Origin: Acidobacteriota bacterium
Lineage (GTDB): Bacteria > Acidobacteriota > JAAYUB01
Length of the DNA: 64,000 nt
Assembly (NCBI GenBank): GCA_029565065.1
Contig: JAKQOW010000027.1
Span: forward strand, 37,667-101,666
Reading direction: 5' to 3'
In this document: positions 1 through 9,046 of the stretch, one piece after another
How the letters are laid out: the number at the start of each line of letters is the position of its first letter
Numbering within the stretch: position 1 is the stretch's first letter
The notes under the pieces: model-generated
What the model was told of the DNA's origin: nothing
The model's input: only the letters and a program-made list of their open reading frames with translations
The model's database searches: none
Program-made: the position numbers and the translations under genes

Positions 1-1
1 T

Positions 2-1522
2 ACCGAGGAGTACAAGTCCAACCTGAAGCGGCTGGGTATCTCGCCGGAAGAGTACGAAGCCAACGTCCGGCGGAACCTGCTCAGCCAGAAGCTGCAGGAT
101 TTCCTGGCCAGCTCCGCGGCTCTCTCCGAGCAGGAGATCCAGGCCAAGTTTGTGGATGAAAATGACAAAGCGAAGATCCGCTACGTCACATGGGGCGAGT
201 CTGCCTATGCCCCCAAGGTTGTATATAACGAAGCGGACGCCCGCAAGTACTACGAGTCAAACAAGAACAATTACAAAATCGACGAGACGCGCCAGTTCAA
301 GCTGCTGATTCTGGACACCAACAAGCTGGCTGCGGCACTGGCGGCGTCGGTCACGGACGCCGAGATCCGTGCCGATTACGAGGCCAACCGCGCGGAGCGT
401 TACCAGGAAATGGTGCGGGCCTCGCACATCCTGATCAAGGTGCCGGAGAACGCCAATCCGGCCGAAGTGGGGCTGCTGCGTCAGAAGGCCGCCACCGTGC
501 GGGAGCTGGCCGTGCGCCCCGGGGCTGATTTCGCCAAGCTGGCGGAGCAATACTCCGAAGACGAGGGCTCGGCAAAACGCGGCGGCGACTTGAGCTTCTT
601 CCCCCGCAACCGCATGGTCAAGGAGTTCGAAGACGCGACCTTTGCGCTGAGCAAGGGTCAGATCTCCGAGGTGATCCAGTCCCAGTTCGGTTTCCACATC
701 ATCCAGTGCACCGACCGGCGCGATTTCGATTTTTACCGCTCGGTCATCGCGCGCAATCTGAGCCGCACCAGGGCCGAACAGCAATTGGAAGGCTCCGCCC
801 GACAGGCGCAGCAGAAAGCCCGCGAGAGCAAGAACCTCGAGGTGGTCGCCAAGGAGTTTGGCGGCACCGTGGAGCTGTCCAACCCGTTTAGCAAAACCCA
901 ACCCGACTACTCGCTCGGCCTGCCGCCCGACAAGATCGACGCGCTGCTCGCGCTGCCGCTCAATGAGGTGGGCGATCTCCAGCAAACCAGCCGGGGTTTC
1001 CTGATCCCGCAACTCGTGAAGATCATTCCGCCGCACGTCCAGGGATTTGACAAGGTGAAGGTGCAGGTGGACCGCGATTACCGCACTGCCAAGGCCCGGG
1101 AACTGGCTGCCGCGGACGCGCGCGTGTTTCTGGCCGAGCTCAAGGCTTCGGGCGATCTGGACAAGACCGCCGCCAAATACAAGCTCACCGTCGAGGCCTC
1201 GGAGCTGTTTAACGTCAGCGGGTCCATCACCAACCAGCTGGGCGCCTCGCCGGCGCTGGCGCTGGAAGCCCTCCGTCTAGAACCGAACGGTGTAGGCGGA
1301 CCGGTCTCGGTGCGCGACAACCAGGTGGTTTTCCAGGTCACGGAGCGGGTGAAGCCCGATCTTTCAAAGTTGGCCGCGGAGCGGGAAGCGATGGTCGAGA
1401 AACTGCTGGGTGAAAAACGTCGCCAGCTCACGGACGCGCTGCTCAATTCCCTGGTCAAGCGGTATCAGGATGACAAGCTCATTCAGGTGAACCAGCCGTT
1501 GCTTGACCGGATTCTGGGTTAA
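2..1522 (+). CDS. Parvulin-type (PpiC/PpiD-SurA) peptidyl-prolyl isomerase, 5' end cut by window
   Basis: Periplasmic folding factor that isomerises proline bonds and chaperones exported proteins. The reading frame is open from base 2, so the N-terminus lies outside the window and no signal or membrane anchor can be seen. The visible part begins with a SurA/PpiD N-terminal helical segment (NLLSQKLQDF), followed by one parvulin domain starting at ASHILIKV and containing GGDLSFF, FEDATFAL and QFGFHIIQ. A long helical C-terminal half (about 270 residues) ends in a charged region, as in PpiD-like proteins. A single parvulin domain with a large C-terminal chaperone region fits PpiD better than SurA, but without the N-terminus this is inference. 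The gene is closed by a strong terminator hairpin at 1552-1576. Confidence 0.9.
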   Translation, partial: TEEYKSNLKRLGISPEEYEANVRRNLLSQKLQDFLASSAALSEQEIQAKFVDENDKAKIRYVTWGESAYAPKVVYNEADARKYYESNKNNYKIDETRQFKLLILDTNKLAAALAASVTDAEIRADYEANRAERYQEMVRASHILIKVPENANPAEVGLLRQKAATVRELAVRPGADFAKLAEQYSEDEGSAKRGGDLSFFPRNRMVKEFEDATFALSKGQISEVIQSQFGFHIIQCTDRRDFDFYRSVIARNLSRTRAEQQLEGSARQAQQKARESKNLEVVAKEFGGTVELSNPFSKTQPDYSLGLPPDKIDALLALPLNEVGDLQQTSRGFLIPQLVKIIPPHVQGFDKVKVQVDRDYRTAKARELAAADARVFLAELKASGDLDKTAAKYKLTVEASELFNVSGSITNQLGASPALALEALRLEPNGVGGPVSVRDNQVVFQVTERVKPDLSKLAAEREAMVEKLLGEKRRQLTDALLNSLVKRYQDDKLIQVNQPLLDRILG

Positions 1523-1551
1523 ATCAGAAGATCGATCGTTTTTGGCATACC

Positions 1552-1583
1552 ATCGCCGGGGTATCACCCCGGCGATTTTATTA
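1552..1583 (+). terminator. Rho-independent terminator after the parvulin gene
   Basis: An 11-bp perfect stem (ATCGCCGGGGT at 1552-1562, ACCCCGGCGAT at 1566-1576) closes a 3-base loop and runs into a T-rich tract. It starts 29 bases after the stop codon. Confidence 0.85.
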
Positions 1584-1620
1584 TCAAGGGAACGCCACTT
1601 TCCCGGGTGTCTGCCACCAT

Positions 1621-1649
1621 TTGATCGGCCTGGAGTGGTGTGCTATATT
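1621..1649 (+). promoter_or_regulatory. Sigma-70-type promoter for the 1689 gene
   Basis: TTGATC at 1621-1626 and TATATT at 1644-1649 are separated by 17 bases. The predicted start near 1656 gives a leader of about 33 bases. Lying just after a terminator, it marks the beginning of a new transcript. Confidence 0.65.
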
Positions 1650-1688
1650 GGGCCGAGTTCCAACGCCTTCCGCTCCGCAGGAGGAAAC

Positions 1689-2210
1689 ATGCCGGATCCC
1701 TCCGGGATGTTCAGCGCGGCGACAGAGAAGCGGCCCTTTCCGTGGAAGCGGCTCTGGCTCATCATCTCGGCGGCGGTTGTGGTCGTGGTGGTGATTGGCG
1801 CCATCGTGATCGTTCAAAAGAAGGGCCCCAAGTATCGGGAGGGCCGCACCATCCACGCCGGCGTGCTGCGACAGGGAGAGCCCGGCTTTCCCGACTACCT
1901 GCCGTACCTGAGGATTGTCAACGCCGGGGGCATGGTGTCCGAAAACCTTCTGGGGGGACAGCAGGCGGTGGTCGCCGGAACCCTGATCAACCAGGGAAAC
2001 CGCCTGGTCGAAGTGGTCGAAATCCGGGCATCGCTCTACGATGCTGAGGACCGGCTGATGCAGCAGTTTGTCAAGACGCCCATCCAACCGGATTTTCCCC
2101 TCCAACCCATGGAGATGCGGAAGTTCAGCCTGTGGGTGGAACCTTTTCCGCCCCAGTGGCTGACGGGCCGCATCGAGGTCGAGCTCCATGGATACCGGGT
2201 CCGCCGCTAG
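1689..2210 (+). CDS. Membrane-anchored DUF2393-like protein of unknown function
   Basis: 173 residues. The start is the ATG at 1689, 4 bases after the SD sequence GCAGGAGG; the frame is open further upstream but that part overlaps the promoter. A single membrane segment at about residues 19-38 is very rich in valine and isoleucine, preceded by Lys and Arg, so the protein is a cytoplasm-in, domain-out single-pass protein. The rest looks like one small beta-sandwich (VVAGTLINQGNR, VEIRASLYD, GRIEVELHGY), resembling the DUF2393/FxLYD type of extracytoplasmic domain; that assignment is weak. It is followed 50 bases later by the HEAT-cyclophilin lipoprotein and may share its transcript. Confidence 0.75.
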   Translation: MPDPSGMFSAATEKRPFPWKRLWLIISAAVVVVVVIGAIVIVQKKGPKYREGRTIHAGVLRQGEPGFPDYLPYLRIVNAGGMVSENLLGGQQAVVAGTLINQGNRLVEVVEIRASLYDAEDRLMQQFVKTPIQPDFPLQPMEMRKFSLWVEPFPPQWLTGRIEVELHGYRVRR

Positions 2211-2260
2211 CCGCCGCCGGCTCGGGCGGTCCCGACTCCAGACCGCGAGAAGGAAAACGC

Positions 2261-4390
2261 ATGAAGCGCATCGTACCCATCACCGTGGCCCTGCTCGGCG
2301 GCGTCCTGCTGCTGGCCGGGTGCTCCAGAGAAGCTGAAGAGAAACGGCGCATCGAGACGGAATTGCGGATCATCCAGTGCGAGGCGGGCCGCTGGGGCGG
2401 CGCCGACGACTTTCTGCCACGGCTGTTCTCGGACCGCGCCCAGGAGCCCGACATGCGCCGGCGCGCGGCCATGGCGATGGGCCGGATCGGCCAGCCCGCG
2501 TTTCTCGCCGCGTTGCAGCAGGGACTGAACGCCGCGGACGCCGAGATGCGGGCCGCCGCCCTGCTGGGCATCGGCGAGATCATCGATGCGGAAAACATGG
2601 GGCTGTACGGGGCGGCGCCGAGCCCGGCGGTGATCGACGCCGTCCACCGCTGTCTGGCCGATCCGGCTGCGATTGTCCGCGCCCGCGCGGTGGAGGCCCT
2701 GGGCAAGACCGGGCGGCTGGATTTTTTGCCTCCGCCGACAGCGATCGCGCCGGACCCGGGGCGGCTGGACGAGGAGACCCAGCAATTCTATGCCCGGGAA
2801 TGGGTCAAGGCCGCCGCCCGGGTGGAACAAGTGGCAGCGGTTCCGGCCATGATCCGCCTGCTCCCGAGCCCGGTGGGCGGCACGGCGGCGCGGATGCTGG
2901 CCCGCCTGGCCCGCCGACGAGCCCTGACACTGGAGCTGCCCGCGGATCGCCTGGGCGCGTTGCTGGTAAGCCCCGATCCGCTGATCCGATCGGGCGGACT
3001 GGATCTGGCGCCGTTTGTCCAGTCGCCGCCGGACGCATCAGTTCTGGCGGTGCTGCTGGCTGACCCGGACCACGGCGTTCGCATCCATGCGCTGGGCGCG
3101 CTGGGCCGCCTGAAAACCACAGCTGCCGCAGCCGCCATCATCAGGCATGGCGAGTCGACCCTGGCGCGGTCCGAGCTCAAGGGGAACGCCCGTCACGCTT
3201 ACTTGTGGAAGGAGCTCGAGGCGGCGGTCAACGCCCTGGGTCAGGTCGGCGATCCTTCGGGTCATACGGCGGTGAGACGCTGGATGGCGGTTGACGGCTT
3301 TCTGGCGGCGCGGGGCTTTCAGGCCCTGGTGGCTGGCGATCCGGCCACCGTGATGCCGCTGCTGACGGATGTCGCACCGCTGAGCGACCAGGCTTCGGCG
3401 TCGCATTGGATCCAGGCGGCGGCCGCCAGCCAGGATCCGGCGGCGCTCGCCTGGCTGCGCGGGCTGGAACAGGGACAGCGCCCCGATGGCTGGCACGCGG
3501 ACTGGGTGGCGGGCGCCCGGCCGTTCTACATCAGTCGGCTGCTGGATGCCACTCCCGGCGAGACGGCCGATGTCCTGCGCCTGCTGGCGGACCCCGATCC
3601 GTTTGTCCAGGCGGCCACGCTGGACTGGCTTCGCGAGAAGGCCCCGGTGTTGGATGCGGAACAAACCGAGGCGGTGTGCCGCCTGGTTGCGAAGGGCCTG
3701 AACGGCGATGTGGCGGATCCGCTGATTGCGGCGGTGCCCCTGCTGCCGCAGGCCGGCGAGGCCGGACGCGGCCTGCTCGTTCGGCTGCTGTCGTCTCGGT
3801 ATTACCCGGTTCGTCTGCGGGCCGCCCTCACCTTGAAACAGATGGGTGAGGCAGATCCATTTGCGCGAATCGTCCCGATGCCCACGGCGCCAGTGGATTT
3901 TTACCGGAATTTCCTGAAGCGTGGCCGTTACGGCTGCCAAGTGGAAATCCGGACCAACAAGGGTTCATTCTTTATCGAGTTGTTCCGCAACGATGCGCCG
4001 CTTACGTGCATGAATTTCCTCAGCCTGGCCGGCGAGCGCTACTTCGACGGCGTCAGGATCCACCGGGTGGTCCCCGATTTTGTGGTTCAAACCGGCTGTC
4101 CGCTGGGCACGGGCAATGGCGGTCCGGGTCACTCGATTCCGTGTGAAATTAACACGCTGGTCTATGACCGCGGCATGGTGGGCATGGCCCTCTCCGGCCG
4201 CGACACGGGCGGGAGCCAGTTTTTCGTGACCTTGTCACCCCAGCCGCACCTGGATGGCGGTTACACCATCTTCGCCCGGGTGTCGGGAGGCCTGGAGGTG
4301 GTGGATAACCTGATCGAAGGCGACCGGATCGAAGGGATCGAGATTTTCTGGGATATTCCGTGGGAAGAAAAACGGCCCCTCAGGATCTGA
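2261..4390 (+). CDS. HEAT-repeat lipoprotein with C-terminal cyclophilin-type prolyl isomerase
   Basis: 709 residues. The ATG at 2261 follows GAGAAGGAAAA and begins a lipoprotein signal peptide with the lipobox LLAGC (Cys at about residue 22). Residues about 50-560 are alpha-helical HEAT/PBS-lyase-like repeats (AAMAMGRIGQPAF, RARAVEALGKTG, GVRIHALGALGRL). Residues about 565-705 form a complete cyclophilin domain: VEIRTNKGSFFIELF, IHRVVPDFVVQTG with the catalytic Arg, GMALSGRDTGGSQFFVT and HLDGGYTIFARV. It is probably tethered to a membrane facing the periplasm, with the HEAT solenoid recruiting clients to the isomerase. Together with the upstream parvulin it makes a small envelope-folding neighbourhood. 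The 3' end overlaps rsmE by 31 bases. Confidence 0.92.
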   Translation: MKRIVPITVALLGGVLLLAGCSREAEEKRRIETELRIIQCEAGRWGGADDFLPRLFSDRAQEPDMRRRAAMAMGRIGQPAFLAALQQGLNAADAEMRAAALLGIGEIIDAENMGLYGAAPSPAVIDAVHRCLADPAAIVRARAVEALGKTGRLDFLPPPTAIAPDPGRLDEETQQFYAREWVKAAARVEQVAAVPAMIRLLPSPVGGTAARMLARLARRRALTLELPADRLGALLVSPDPLIRSGGLDLAPFVQSPPDASVLAVLLADPDHGVRIHALGALGRLKTTAAAAAIIRHGESTLARSELKGNARHAYLWKELEAAVNALGQVGDPSGHTAVRRWMAVDGFLAARGFQALVAGDPATVMPLLTDVAPLSDQASASHWIQAAAASQDPAALAWLRGLEQGQRPDGWHADWVAGARPFYISRLLDATPGETADVLRLLADPDPFVQAATLDWLREKAPVLDAEQTEAVCRLVAKGLNGDVADPLIAAVPLLPQAGEAGRGLLVRLLSSRYYPVRLRAALTLKQMGEADPFARIVPMPTAPVDFYRNFLKRGRYGCQVEIRTNKGSFFIELFRNDAPLTCMNFLSLAGERYFDGVRIHRVVPDFVVQTGCPLGTGNGGPGHSIPCEINTLVYDRGMVGMALSGRDTGGSQFFVTLSPQPHLDGGYTIFARVSGGLEVVDNLIEGDRIEGIEIFWDIPWEEKRPLRI

Positions 4391-5130
4391 CGCACAGCCG
4401 GACCATCCGCGTATTCGTGGAAGGGGGCGCCGCCGGGCAGGAGGTCCGGTTGGGCGTCGTGGAGGTTCGGCACCTGTTTCGCGTGCTCCGGTTGCGGGCC
4501 GGGGCCGGCGTGACGGGTTTCGACGGCGAGGGTCGGGAATATCCGGGGGTGCTGTCTGCACTGGATGCGCACACCGGCCGGCTTCTCATCACACAGGTGG
4601 TGACCGTGCCCCCGCCCGAGTTGCCTGAGATCTGCCTGGCCCCGGCGCTGATCCGGCCCGACGCTTTCGAGTGGGTGATCCAGAAAGCGACGGAACTGGG
4701 TGCGAACCGGCTGCTGCCGCTGGTGGCCGATCACTGCTCGCGAACGGACACGCGCGACGGCTCCCCCCGCCGGCGGATGCGCTGGGAACGAATCGCGCGG
4801 GAGAGCCTCAAGCAGTGCTGCCGGAACCACCGGCTACAAATCGCCGAACCGGTTTCCGCCCGCGAATTTCTGGGAAAGCCTACCGGCGGCGAGGCCTGGT
4901 TCTGCCACCCGGCTGAAGTCGAAACCCTTCTCGCCGCCGCGGCGGCGGTGGAGAAACCGATGCGGGTTGTCGTCGCGGTGGGACCCGAAGGTGGTTGGAG
5001 CGAGGAGGAGGTCAGCATCGCACGGGCAGCCGGCTTCCGGCCCGGTCACCTGGGCCGGTATGTGCTCAGGGCCGAAACGGCCGCGTTGGCGGCGCTGACA
5101 CTGGTGATGCGCCGGTGGCGGTGGCGATGA
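4360..5130 (+). CDS. rsmE: 16S rRNA (uracil1498-N3)-methyltransferase RsmE
   Basis: 256 residues, the usual RsmE length. It methylates N3 of U1498 in the decoding region of 16S rRNA using SAM. The N-terminal PUA-like part (RTIRVFVEGG, HLFRVLRLRAG) is followed by the SPOUT knot: FEWVIQKATELGANRLLPL, then the SAM-binding loop GPEGGWSEEE and the C-terminal YVLRAETAALAAL. ATG 4360 is the only reasonable start and lies inside the 3' end of the preceding lipoprotein gene, which suggests translational coupling. The first 13 or so residues before RTIRVFV are longer than in most family members. Confidence 0.95.
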   Translation: MGRKTAPQDLTHSRTIRVFVEGGAAGQEVRLGVVEVRHLFRVLRLRAGAGVTGFDGEGREYPGVLSALDAHTGRLLITQVVTVPPPELPEICLAPALIRPDAFEWVIQKATELGANRLLPLVADHCSRTDTRDGSPRRRMRWERIARESLKQCCRNHRLQIAEPVSAREFLGKPTGGEAWFCHPAEVETLLAAAAAVEKPMRVVVAVGPEGGWSEEEVSIARAAGFRPGHLGRYVLRAETAALAALTLVMRRWRWR

Positions 5131-5164
5131 AATCGGCGGGATATCGTTTCGGAGGAGGACAAAC

Positions 5165-5812
5165 ATGATGTGGCGCGCGTTGGTGGTGACGGGGCTGTTG
5201 GCGGGATTCGCGGCGGCCCAGGAGGCGGCGCCTCCGCCGGCCGATTCATCCGTCGCACCGGCCAAACGGGAACTGGTGCTTCAGATCATCGCCATCATCG
5301 AACCGGCCAAGCTCACCGGTGAGATCGAAACGGCGCTCATTGCAGATCTGGAGCGGCGCTATCCCCAGATCCTGCAGCAGGTGGTGCCGGGATTCACCCG
5401 GCCGGAGGAGGAATCGGCGAGAAGCGCCCACGACCAGGCTGTGGCCGAGAGTTTCCAGCGCGTCGTCAAACGTTTCCGGACGCTGTATGAGGAACGGATC
5501 CAGCTGGCCCAGATTCTTGAAGAAATCTACGTACCCCTGTATGATAAGCACTACACGGACGCAGAACTCCAGGACCTCCTCGCCTTCTACCGGACGCCGA
5601 CCGGCGGCAAGACGTTGCGTCTCATGACCCAGCTGGTCCAGGAAGCCATGGACGGATCCAACGCCCGATTGATGCCCCAGCTGCTGGGAATTCTGCAGGA
5701 GGTCATGGAGGAGGAGAAGGCGGCGTGGCCGAAGCCTGAACCGCCCCAGGAGCAGGCACCCAAGGACGCTCCGGCAAACCCGCCGCCTCCTGCCGCGGGC
5801 GACCATTCGTGA
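5165..5812 (+). CDS. Secreted DUF2059 protein
   Basis: 215 residues with a short signal peptide (about residues 1-19, ending GFAAAQ) after the SD GGAGGA, so it is periplasmic. The central part is helical and carries the DUF2059 signature around YTDAELQDLLAFYRTPTGGK followed by a helix ending in LMPQLLGILQE. The C-terminal 30 residues are proline and alanine rich and probably disordered. The biochemical role of DUF2059 is not known. The gene lies 34 bases after rsmE and immediately before the TelA-like gene. Confidence 0.85.
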   Translation: MMWRALVVTGLLAGFAAAQEAAPPPADSSVAPAKRELVLQIIAIIEPAKLTGEIETALIADLERRYPQILQQVVPGFTRPEEESARSAHDQAVAESFQRVVKRFRTLYEERIQLAQILEEIYVPLYDKHYTDAELQDLLAFYRTPTGGKTLRLMTQLVQEAMDGSNARLMPQLLGILQEVMEEEKAAWPKPEPPQEQAPKDAPANPPPPAAGDHS

Positions 5813-5829
5813 ATCAAGAGGTGAACACC

Positions 5830-6912
5830 ATGGAACCACAACCCGCCACCGCGCCCGAGGCGCCGGAACAAGCCGTGCAATTGTCGGCGCATGACCGGGA
5901 GCGGATCGATGCGATCAAACGCCAGACCGATCTGGGCCAGCACCAGGCCATCCTCGGGTACGGCGTGGACGTTCAGGGCAAGATCTCGCATTTTGCCGAC
6001 CAGGTGCTTGGCGAGGTGCGAGCCAAAGATGCCGGGGTGGTCGGCGACATGCTCACCGATCTCCTGCTGCACGTGAAGTCGGTCAAGGTCCACCGCCTGG
6101 CCGAAGGGCCGGGCTTCCTGGCATCCCTGCCGCTGATCGGCGGCCTGTTCGACCGGATCAAGCGGTTCATGGCCGAATACCAGTCGCTCAGCTCCCAGAT
6201 CGACCGGATCGCCGGTCATCTCGACAAGGCGCGGAACCAGCTGCTGCAGGACGTCTCGCTGCTGGACAAGCTATTTGAGCAGAACGTGCTCCACTTCAAG
6301 GATCTCGAGGTCTACATCCAGGCAGGCGAGGAAAAGCTGGCGGAATTTCAACAGACCGTTCTGGCTGAAGCGCGAGCGAAGGCCGAGAACAGCGGCGATC
6401 CCATTGACGTCCAACGGGCCGACGATCTGGGCCGGCTGGCGAACCGCTTCGAGAAACGGCTCCACGACCTGAAGCTGAGCAAAACGGTGTCGCTCCAGAC
6501 GCTGCCCCAGATCCGGCTGATCCAGGCCGGCAATCAGGAATTGGCCGAGAAAATCCAGAGCTCCATCCTTAACACCATCCCGCTGTGGAAAAACCAGATG
6601 GTGCTCGCCATCGGATTGATCCGCCAGAAGAAGGCGCTGGAACTGCAGCGCGAGGTGTCCGCGACGACCGACGAGCTGCTGCGGCGCAACGCCGAACTGC
6701 TCAAGGAGAGCACGGTGGAGATCGCCAAGGAAGCGGAGAAAGGAATCGTGGATGTGGAGACCGTCCGCAAGGTCAACACCGACCTGATCACGACCATCGA
6801 GGAAGTGATCCGGATCCAGCGGGAGGGCCGCAATCGGCGCCAGGCGGCTGAGCAGGAACTCGTCCGCCTGGAACAGGAGCTCAAGGACAAACTGGCCGCT
6901 GCCGGCAAATAG
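5830..6912 (+). CDS. TelA/toxic-anion-resistance family protein
   Basis: 360 residues from ATG 5830, preceded by AAGAGGTG 7 bases upstream; a GTG at 5809 overlapping the previous stop is an alternative start. The protein is almost entirely helical and coiled coil, with no signal peptide or membrane segment. It matches the TelA (PF05816) pattern: VDVQGKISHFADQVLG, a middle segment GFLASLPLIGGLFDRIKRF, FKDLEVYIQAGEEKL and a C-terminal NTDLITTIEEVIRIQ helix. TelA proteins are linked to tellurite and other envelope-stress resistance, by an unknown mechanism. No ter genes are nearby, so a narrower role cannot be read from context. Confidence 0.88.
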   Translation: MEPQPATAPEAPEQAVQLSAHDRERIDAIKRQTDLGQHQAILGYGVDVQGKISHFADQVLGEVRAKDAGVVGDMLTDLLLHVKSVKVHRLAEGPGFLASLPLIGGLFDRIKRFMAEYQSLSSQIDRIAGHLDKARNQLLQDVSLLDKLFEQNVLHFKDLEVYIQAGEEKLAEFQQTVLAEARAKAENSGDPIDVQRADDLGRLANRFEKRLHDLKLSKTVSLQTLPQIRLIQAGNQELAEKIQSSILNTIPLWKNQMVLAIGLIRQKKALELQREVSATTDELLRRNAELLKESTVEIAKEAEKGIVDVETVRKVNTDLITTIEEVIRIQREGRNRRQAAEQELVRLEQELKDKLAAAGK

Positions 6913-6952
6913 GCAGCACGCCGATCCGGATATCGGCTGATCCCGCAGCAGC

Positions 6953-8131
6953 ATGAAGCTCAAAGTGCTCCCCGGAGATTTTGTGGTCGAGGAAGTGCTG
7001 GCCACCGCGATCGGCCGGGAACCGGCGGCGTTTCGCGTGTACCGACTGCGCAAACGGAGCTGGGACACCTTCGACCTGCTGGATGTACTTGCCCGACGGT
7101 TGCACGTTCGCCGTGGTGACATTTCGCTCGGCGGCATCAAGGACCGCCACGGCGACACGACGCAACACGTGGCCGTCCCCGACCGGGTCGACTTGCCGGA
7201 CGCGGTCACCGACGGCAACTATGAACTGGCTGCGGCGGGATTCTCACGCCGGCCCCTGTCCGCCAGGGATGTGCGCGGAAACCGCTTCCGGATCACCCTG
7301 AGGGACGTCCCGCCGGGCGAAGCGGCGGCTGTGCGCGACGCCGCCGCAACCGCGGGCCGCGACGGCTTTCCGAATTACTTCGACGACCAGCGCTTCGGCT
7401 CGGCCCGTCACGGTCGCGGTTTCATGGGAAAAGCGATCTTTCTGGGCGAGCGCGAGCGCGCGCTGCGGCTGTTCTTCGAGCCGTCCCGCTGGGACCCGCC
7501 GCGGGAGCGCGCGCTCAAGGCCGCCGTGCTGGCCCACTGGGGGCGCTGGCGCCAGATGCCGGATCAGCCGTTCGGTCCGTACCGGAAGGTCCTGCAGGTT
7601 CTGACCACCGAGTCCTTCGAGCGGTCGTACACCCGGGCCCTGGCCGCCATCGACAAAGACCGGCTGCAGATGGCGCTCAATGCGTATCAATCGTTTTTAT
7701 TCAACGAGATTCTCTCGCGATGGCTGATCCGCCGTCACACGGAGGCGGACGGCCCGCTCCGCCGCCGCCGCTATCTGGTCGGGGAAATGATTTTTCCGGA
7801 GCGCCTCTCGATGGAATTGCGGGCGGAGCTCGGAACCTTGAAACTGCCGGTGCCGGCATCTGACAGCGTGATCGCCGATCCGGCGATCCGGGCGATGGTG
7901 GAGGATGTGCTTGCCGAAGAAGGCATCCGCCTCGATCATCTCCGGGTAAGAAAAATACCCGGACTGTCGGTTCAGGCCACGGAACGGTCCGCGTGGGTGC
8001 TGCCGGAGGGACTGGCGGTGGCGCCCGCGGAACCGGACGATCTCAATCCAGGGCGATGCTCCATCGGCTTGGAATTCTTCCTGCCGCGGGGCGCCTATGC
8101 GACGGTGCTGATCAAGCGGCTGGGTGGTTGA
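6953..8131 (+). CDS. truD: tRNA pseudouridine(13) synthase TruD
   Basis: 392 residues. It isomerises U13 of tRNA to pseudouridine. The family signature GGIKDRHGDTTQHV is intact, with the catalytic Asp at about residue 64. The second conserved block NYFDDQRFGSARHG and the ALNAYQSFLFNEILSRWL segment are also present, with the TRUD insertion domain between about residues 150 and 310. The start ATG 6953 begins MKLKVLPGDFVVEE, matching family N-termini; the SD is weak. It follows telA by 40 bases. Confidence 0.96.
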   Translation: MKLKVLPGDFVVEEVLATAIGREPAAFRVYRLRKRSWDTFDLLDVLARRLHVRRGDISLGGIKDRHGDTTQHVAVPDRVDLPDAVTDGNYELAAAGFSRRPLSARDVRGNRFRITLRDVPPGEAAAVRDAAATAGRDGFPNYFDDQRFGSARHGRGFMGKAIFLGERERALRLFFEPSRWDPPRERALKAAVLAHWGRWRQMPDQPFGPYRKVLQVLTTESFERSYTRALAAIDKDRLQMALNAYQSFLFNEILSRWLIRRHTEADGPLRRRRYLVGEMIFPERLSMELRAELGTLKLPVPASDSVIADPAIRAMVEDVLAEEGIRLDHLRVRKIPGLSVQATERSAWVLPEGLAVAPAEPDDLNPGRCSIGLEFFLPRGAYATVLIKRLGG

Positions 8132-8212
8132 TCGGCAACCGTCCATCCGCGACGGCATGGGGTTTGACTCCGGCATGCGGGCACCGGTCAGTTCGGGACA
8201 CCCGCCACCCGA

Positions 8213-8241
8213 TTGATCCCTGCCCCGTTTCACGGTAGAAT
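8213..8241 (+). promoter_or_regulatory. Sigma-70-type promoter for the ParA gene
   Basis: TTGATC at 8213-8218 and TAGAAT at 8236-8241 with 17 bases between. The predicted start near 8248 gives a leader of about 34 bases, in which no Shine-Dalgarno sequence is visible. Confidence 0.65.
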
Positions 8242-8281
8242 AGTGCCCATCGATCGGCGATTCTTCCTTTGACTGGCTGAC

Positions 8282-9046
8282 ATGCGCAGAGTTGTGGTGA
8301 TCAATTTCAAGGGCGGAGTGGGCAAGACCACCACGGCGGTCAACGTGTCCTACGGTCTCGCCGAGCTGGGCTTTCACGTCCTGTTGGTGGACAACGATCC
8401 GCAGGCCAATGCCACGTTCGTGCTGGACCGGAAATTCAGGTATAGCCTGACCGAGGTGTACCGGGAGGAAGTGCCGCTCGAACAGGCCATCGTGAACGTG
8501 CGGCCGAACCTGGACCTCATTCCGGCGTCGAAATCGCTGTCCAACATCAACACCTGGCTGATCGAGAACAGCATCCCCAACCGGGCCCAGGTGCTGGACC
8601 GCGTGCTGGCGCGGGCCCCGGAATACGACTTCATGATCATGGACACGGCGCCCAGCTTCTCGCTCCTCAACGCAAACGCGATCTCCTACGCCCGCGAAGC
8701 ATGGGTGCCGGTGGCCATGGAATACCTCGCGCTGGCCAACGTCCGGGAGCTGATCCACGTGTTCTCCCGGGCCGAGGTGCATCTGGCCCGCAAGATCCCC
8801 ATCAGCAACGTCATCCCCTATTTCGTGGATTCCCGCAACAAAAAGACCCGCCAGATCATGCGGATGCTGCAGGACATCTTCGGTGACAACCTGACCAACC
8901 CCATTCACACAAACGTCAAAGTGTCCGAGGCCTGCTTCCATTTCAAGACGGTTCTGGAATACGATCCCGAATCCCGCGGCGCCAAGGATTTCCGGCTCCT
9001 CATCCGGAAGATCGTCGAAGAAAATTCCCATTACCAATCCACCTGA
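8282..9046 (+). CDS. Orphan ParA/MinD-family ATPase
   Basis: 254 residues. A deviant Walker A motif with the signature lysine (KGGVGKTT, residues about 10-17), switch I VDNDPQAN and Walker B FMIMDTAP place it among ParA/Soj ATPases that pattern cargo on the nucleoid or membrane. No DNA-binding N-terminal domain is present, so it is the small ParA type. No parB, centromere-like repeats or chemotaxis genes are adjacent. The cargo therefore cannot be named; the SpoIIE phosphatase and kinase that follow are the only nearby candidates. It has its own promoter, and translation starts without an obvious SD. Confidence 0.92.
   Translation: MRRVVVINFKGGVGKTTTAVNVSYGLAELGFHVLLVDNDPQANATFVLDRKFRYSLTEVYREEVPLEQAIVNVRPNLDLIPASKSLSNINTWLIENSIPNRAQVLDRVLARAPEYDFMIMDTAPSFSLLNANAISYAREAWVPVAMEYLALANVRELIHVFSRAEVHLARKIPISNVIPYFVDSRNKKTRQIMRMLQDIFGDNLTNPIHTNVKVSEACFHFKTVLEYDPESRGAKDFRLLIRKIVEENSHYQST

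Noticed and set aside
8282..9046. Plasmid or chromosome partition locus
   Set aside because: ParA is alone: no parB, no parS-like repeats nearby.
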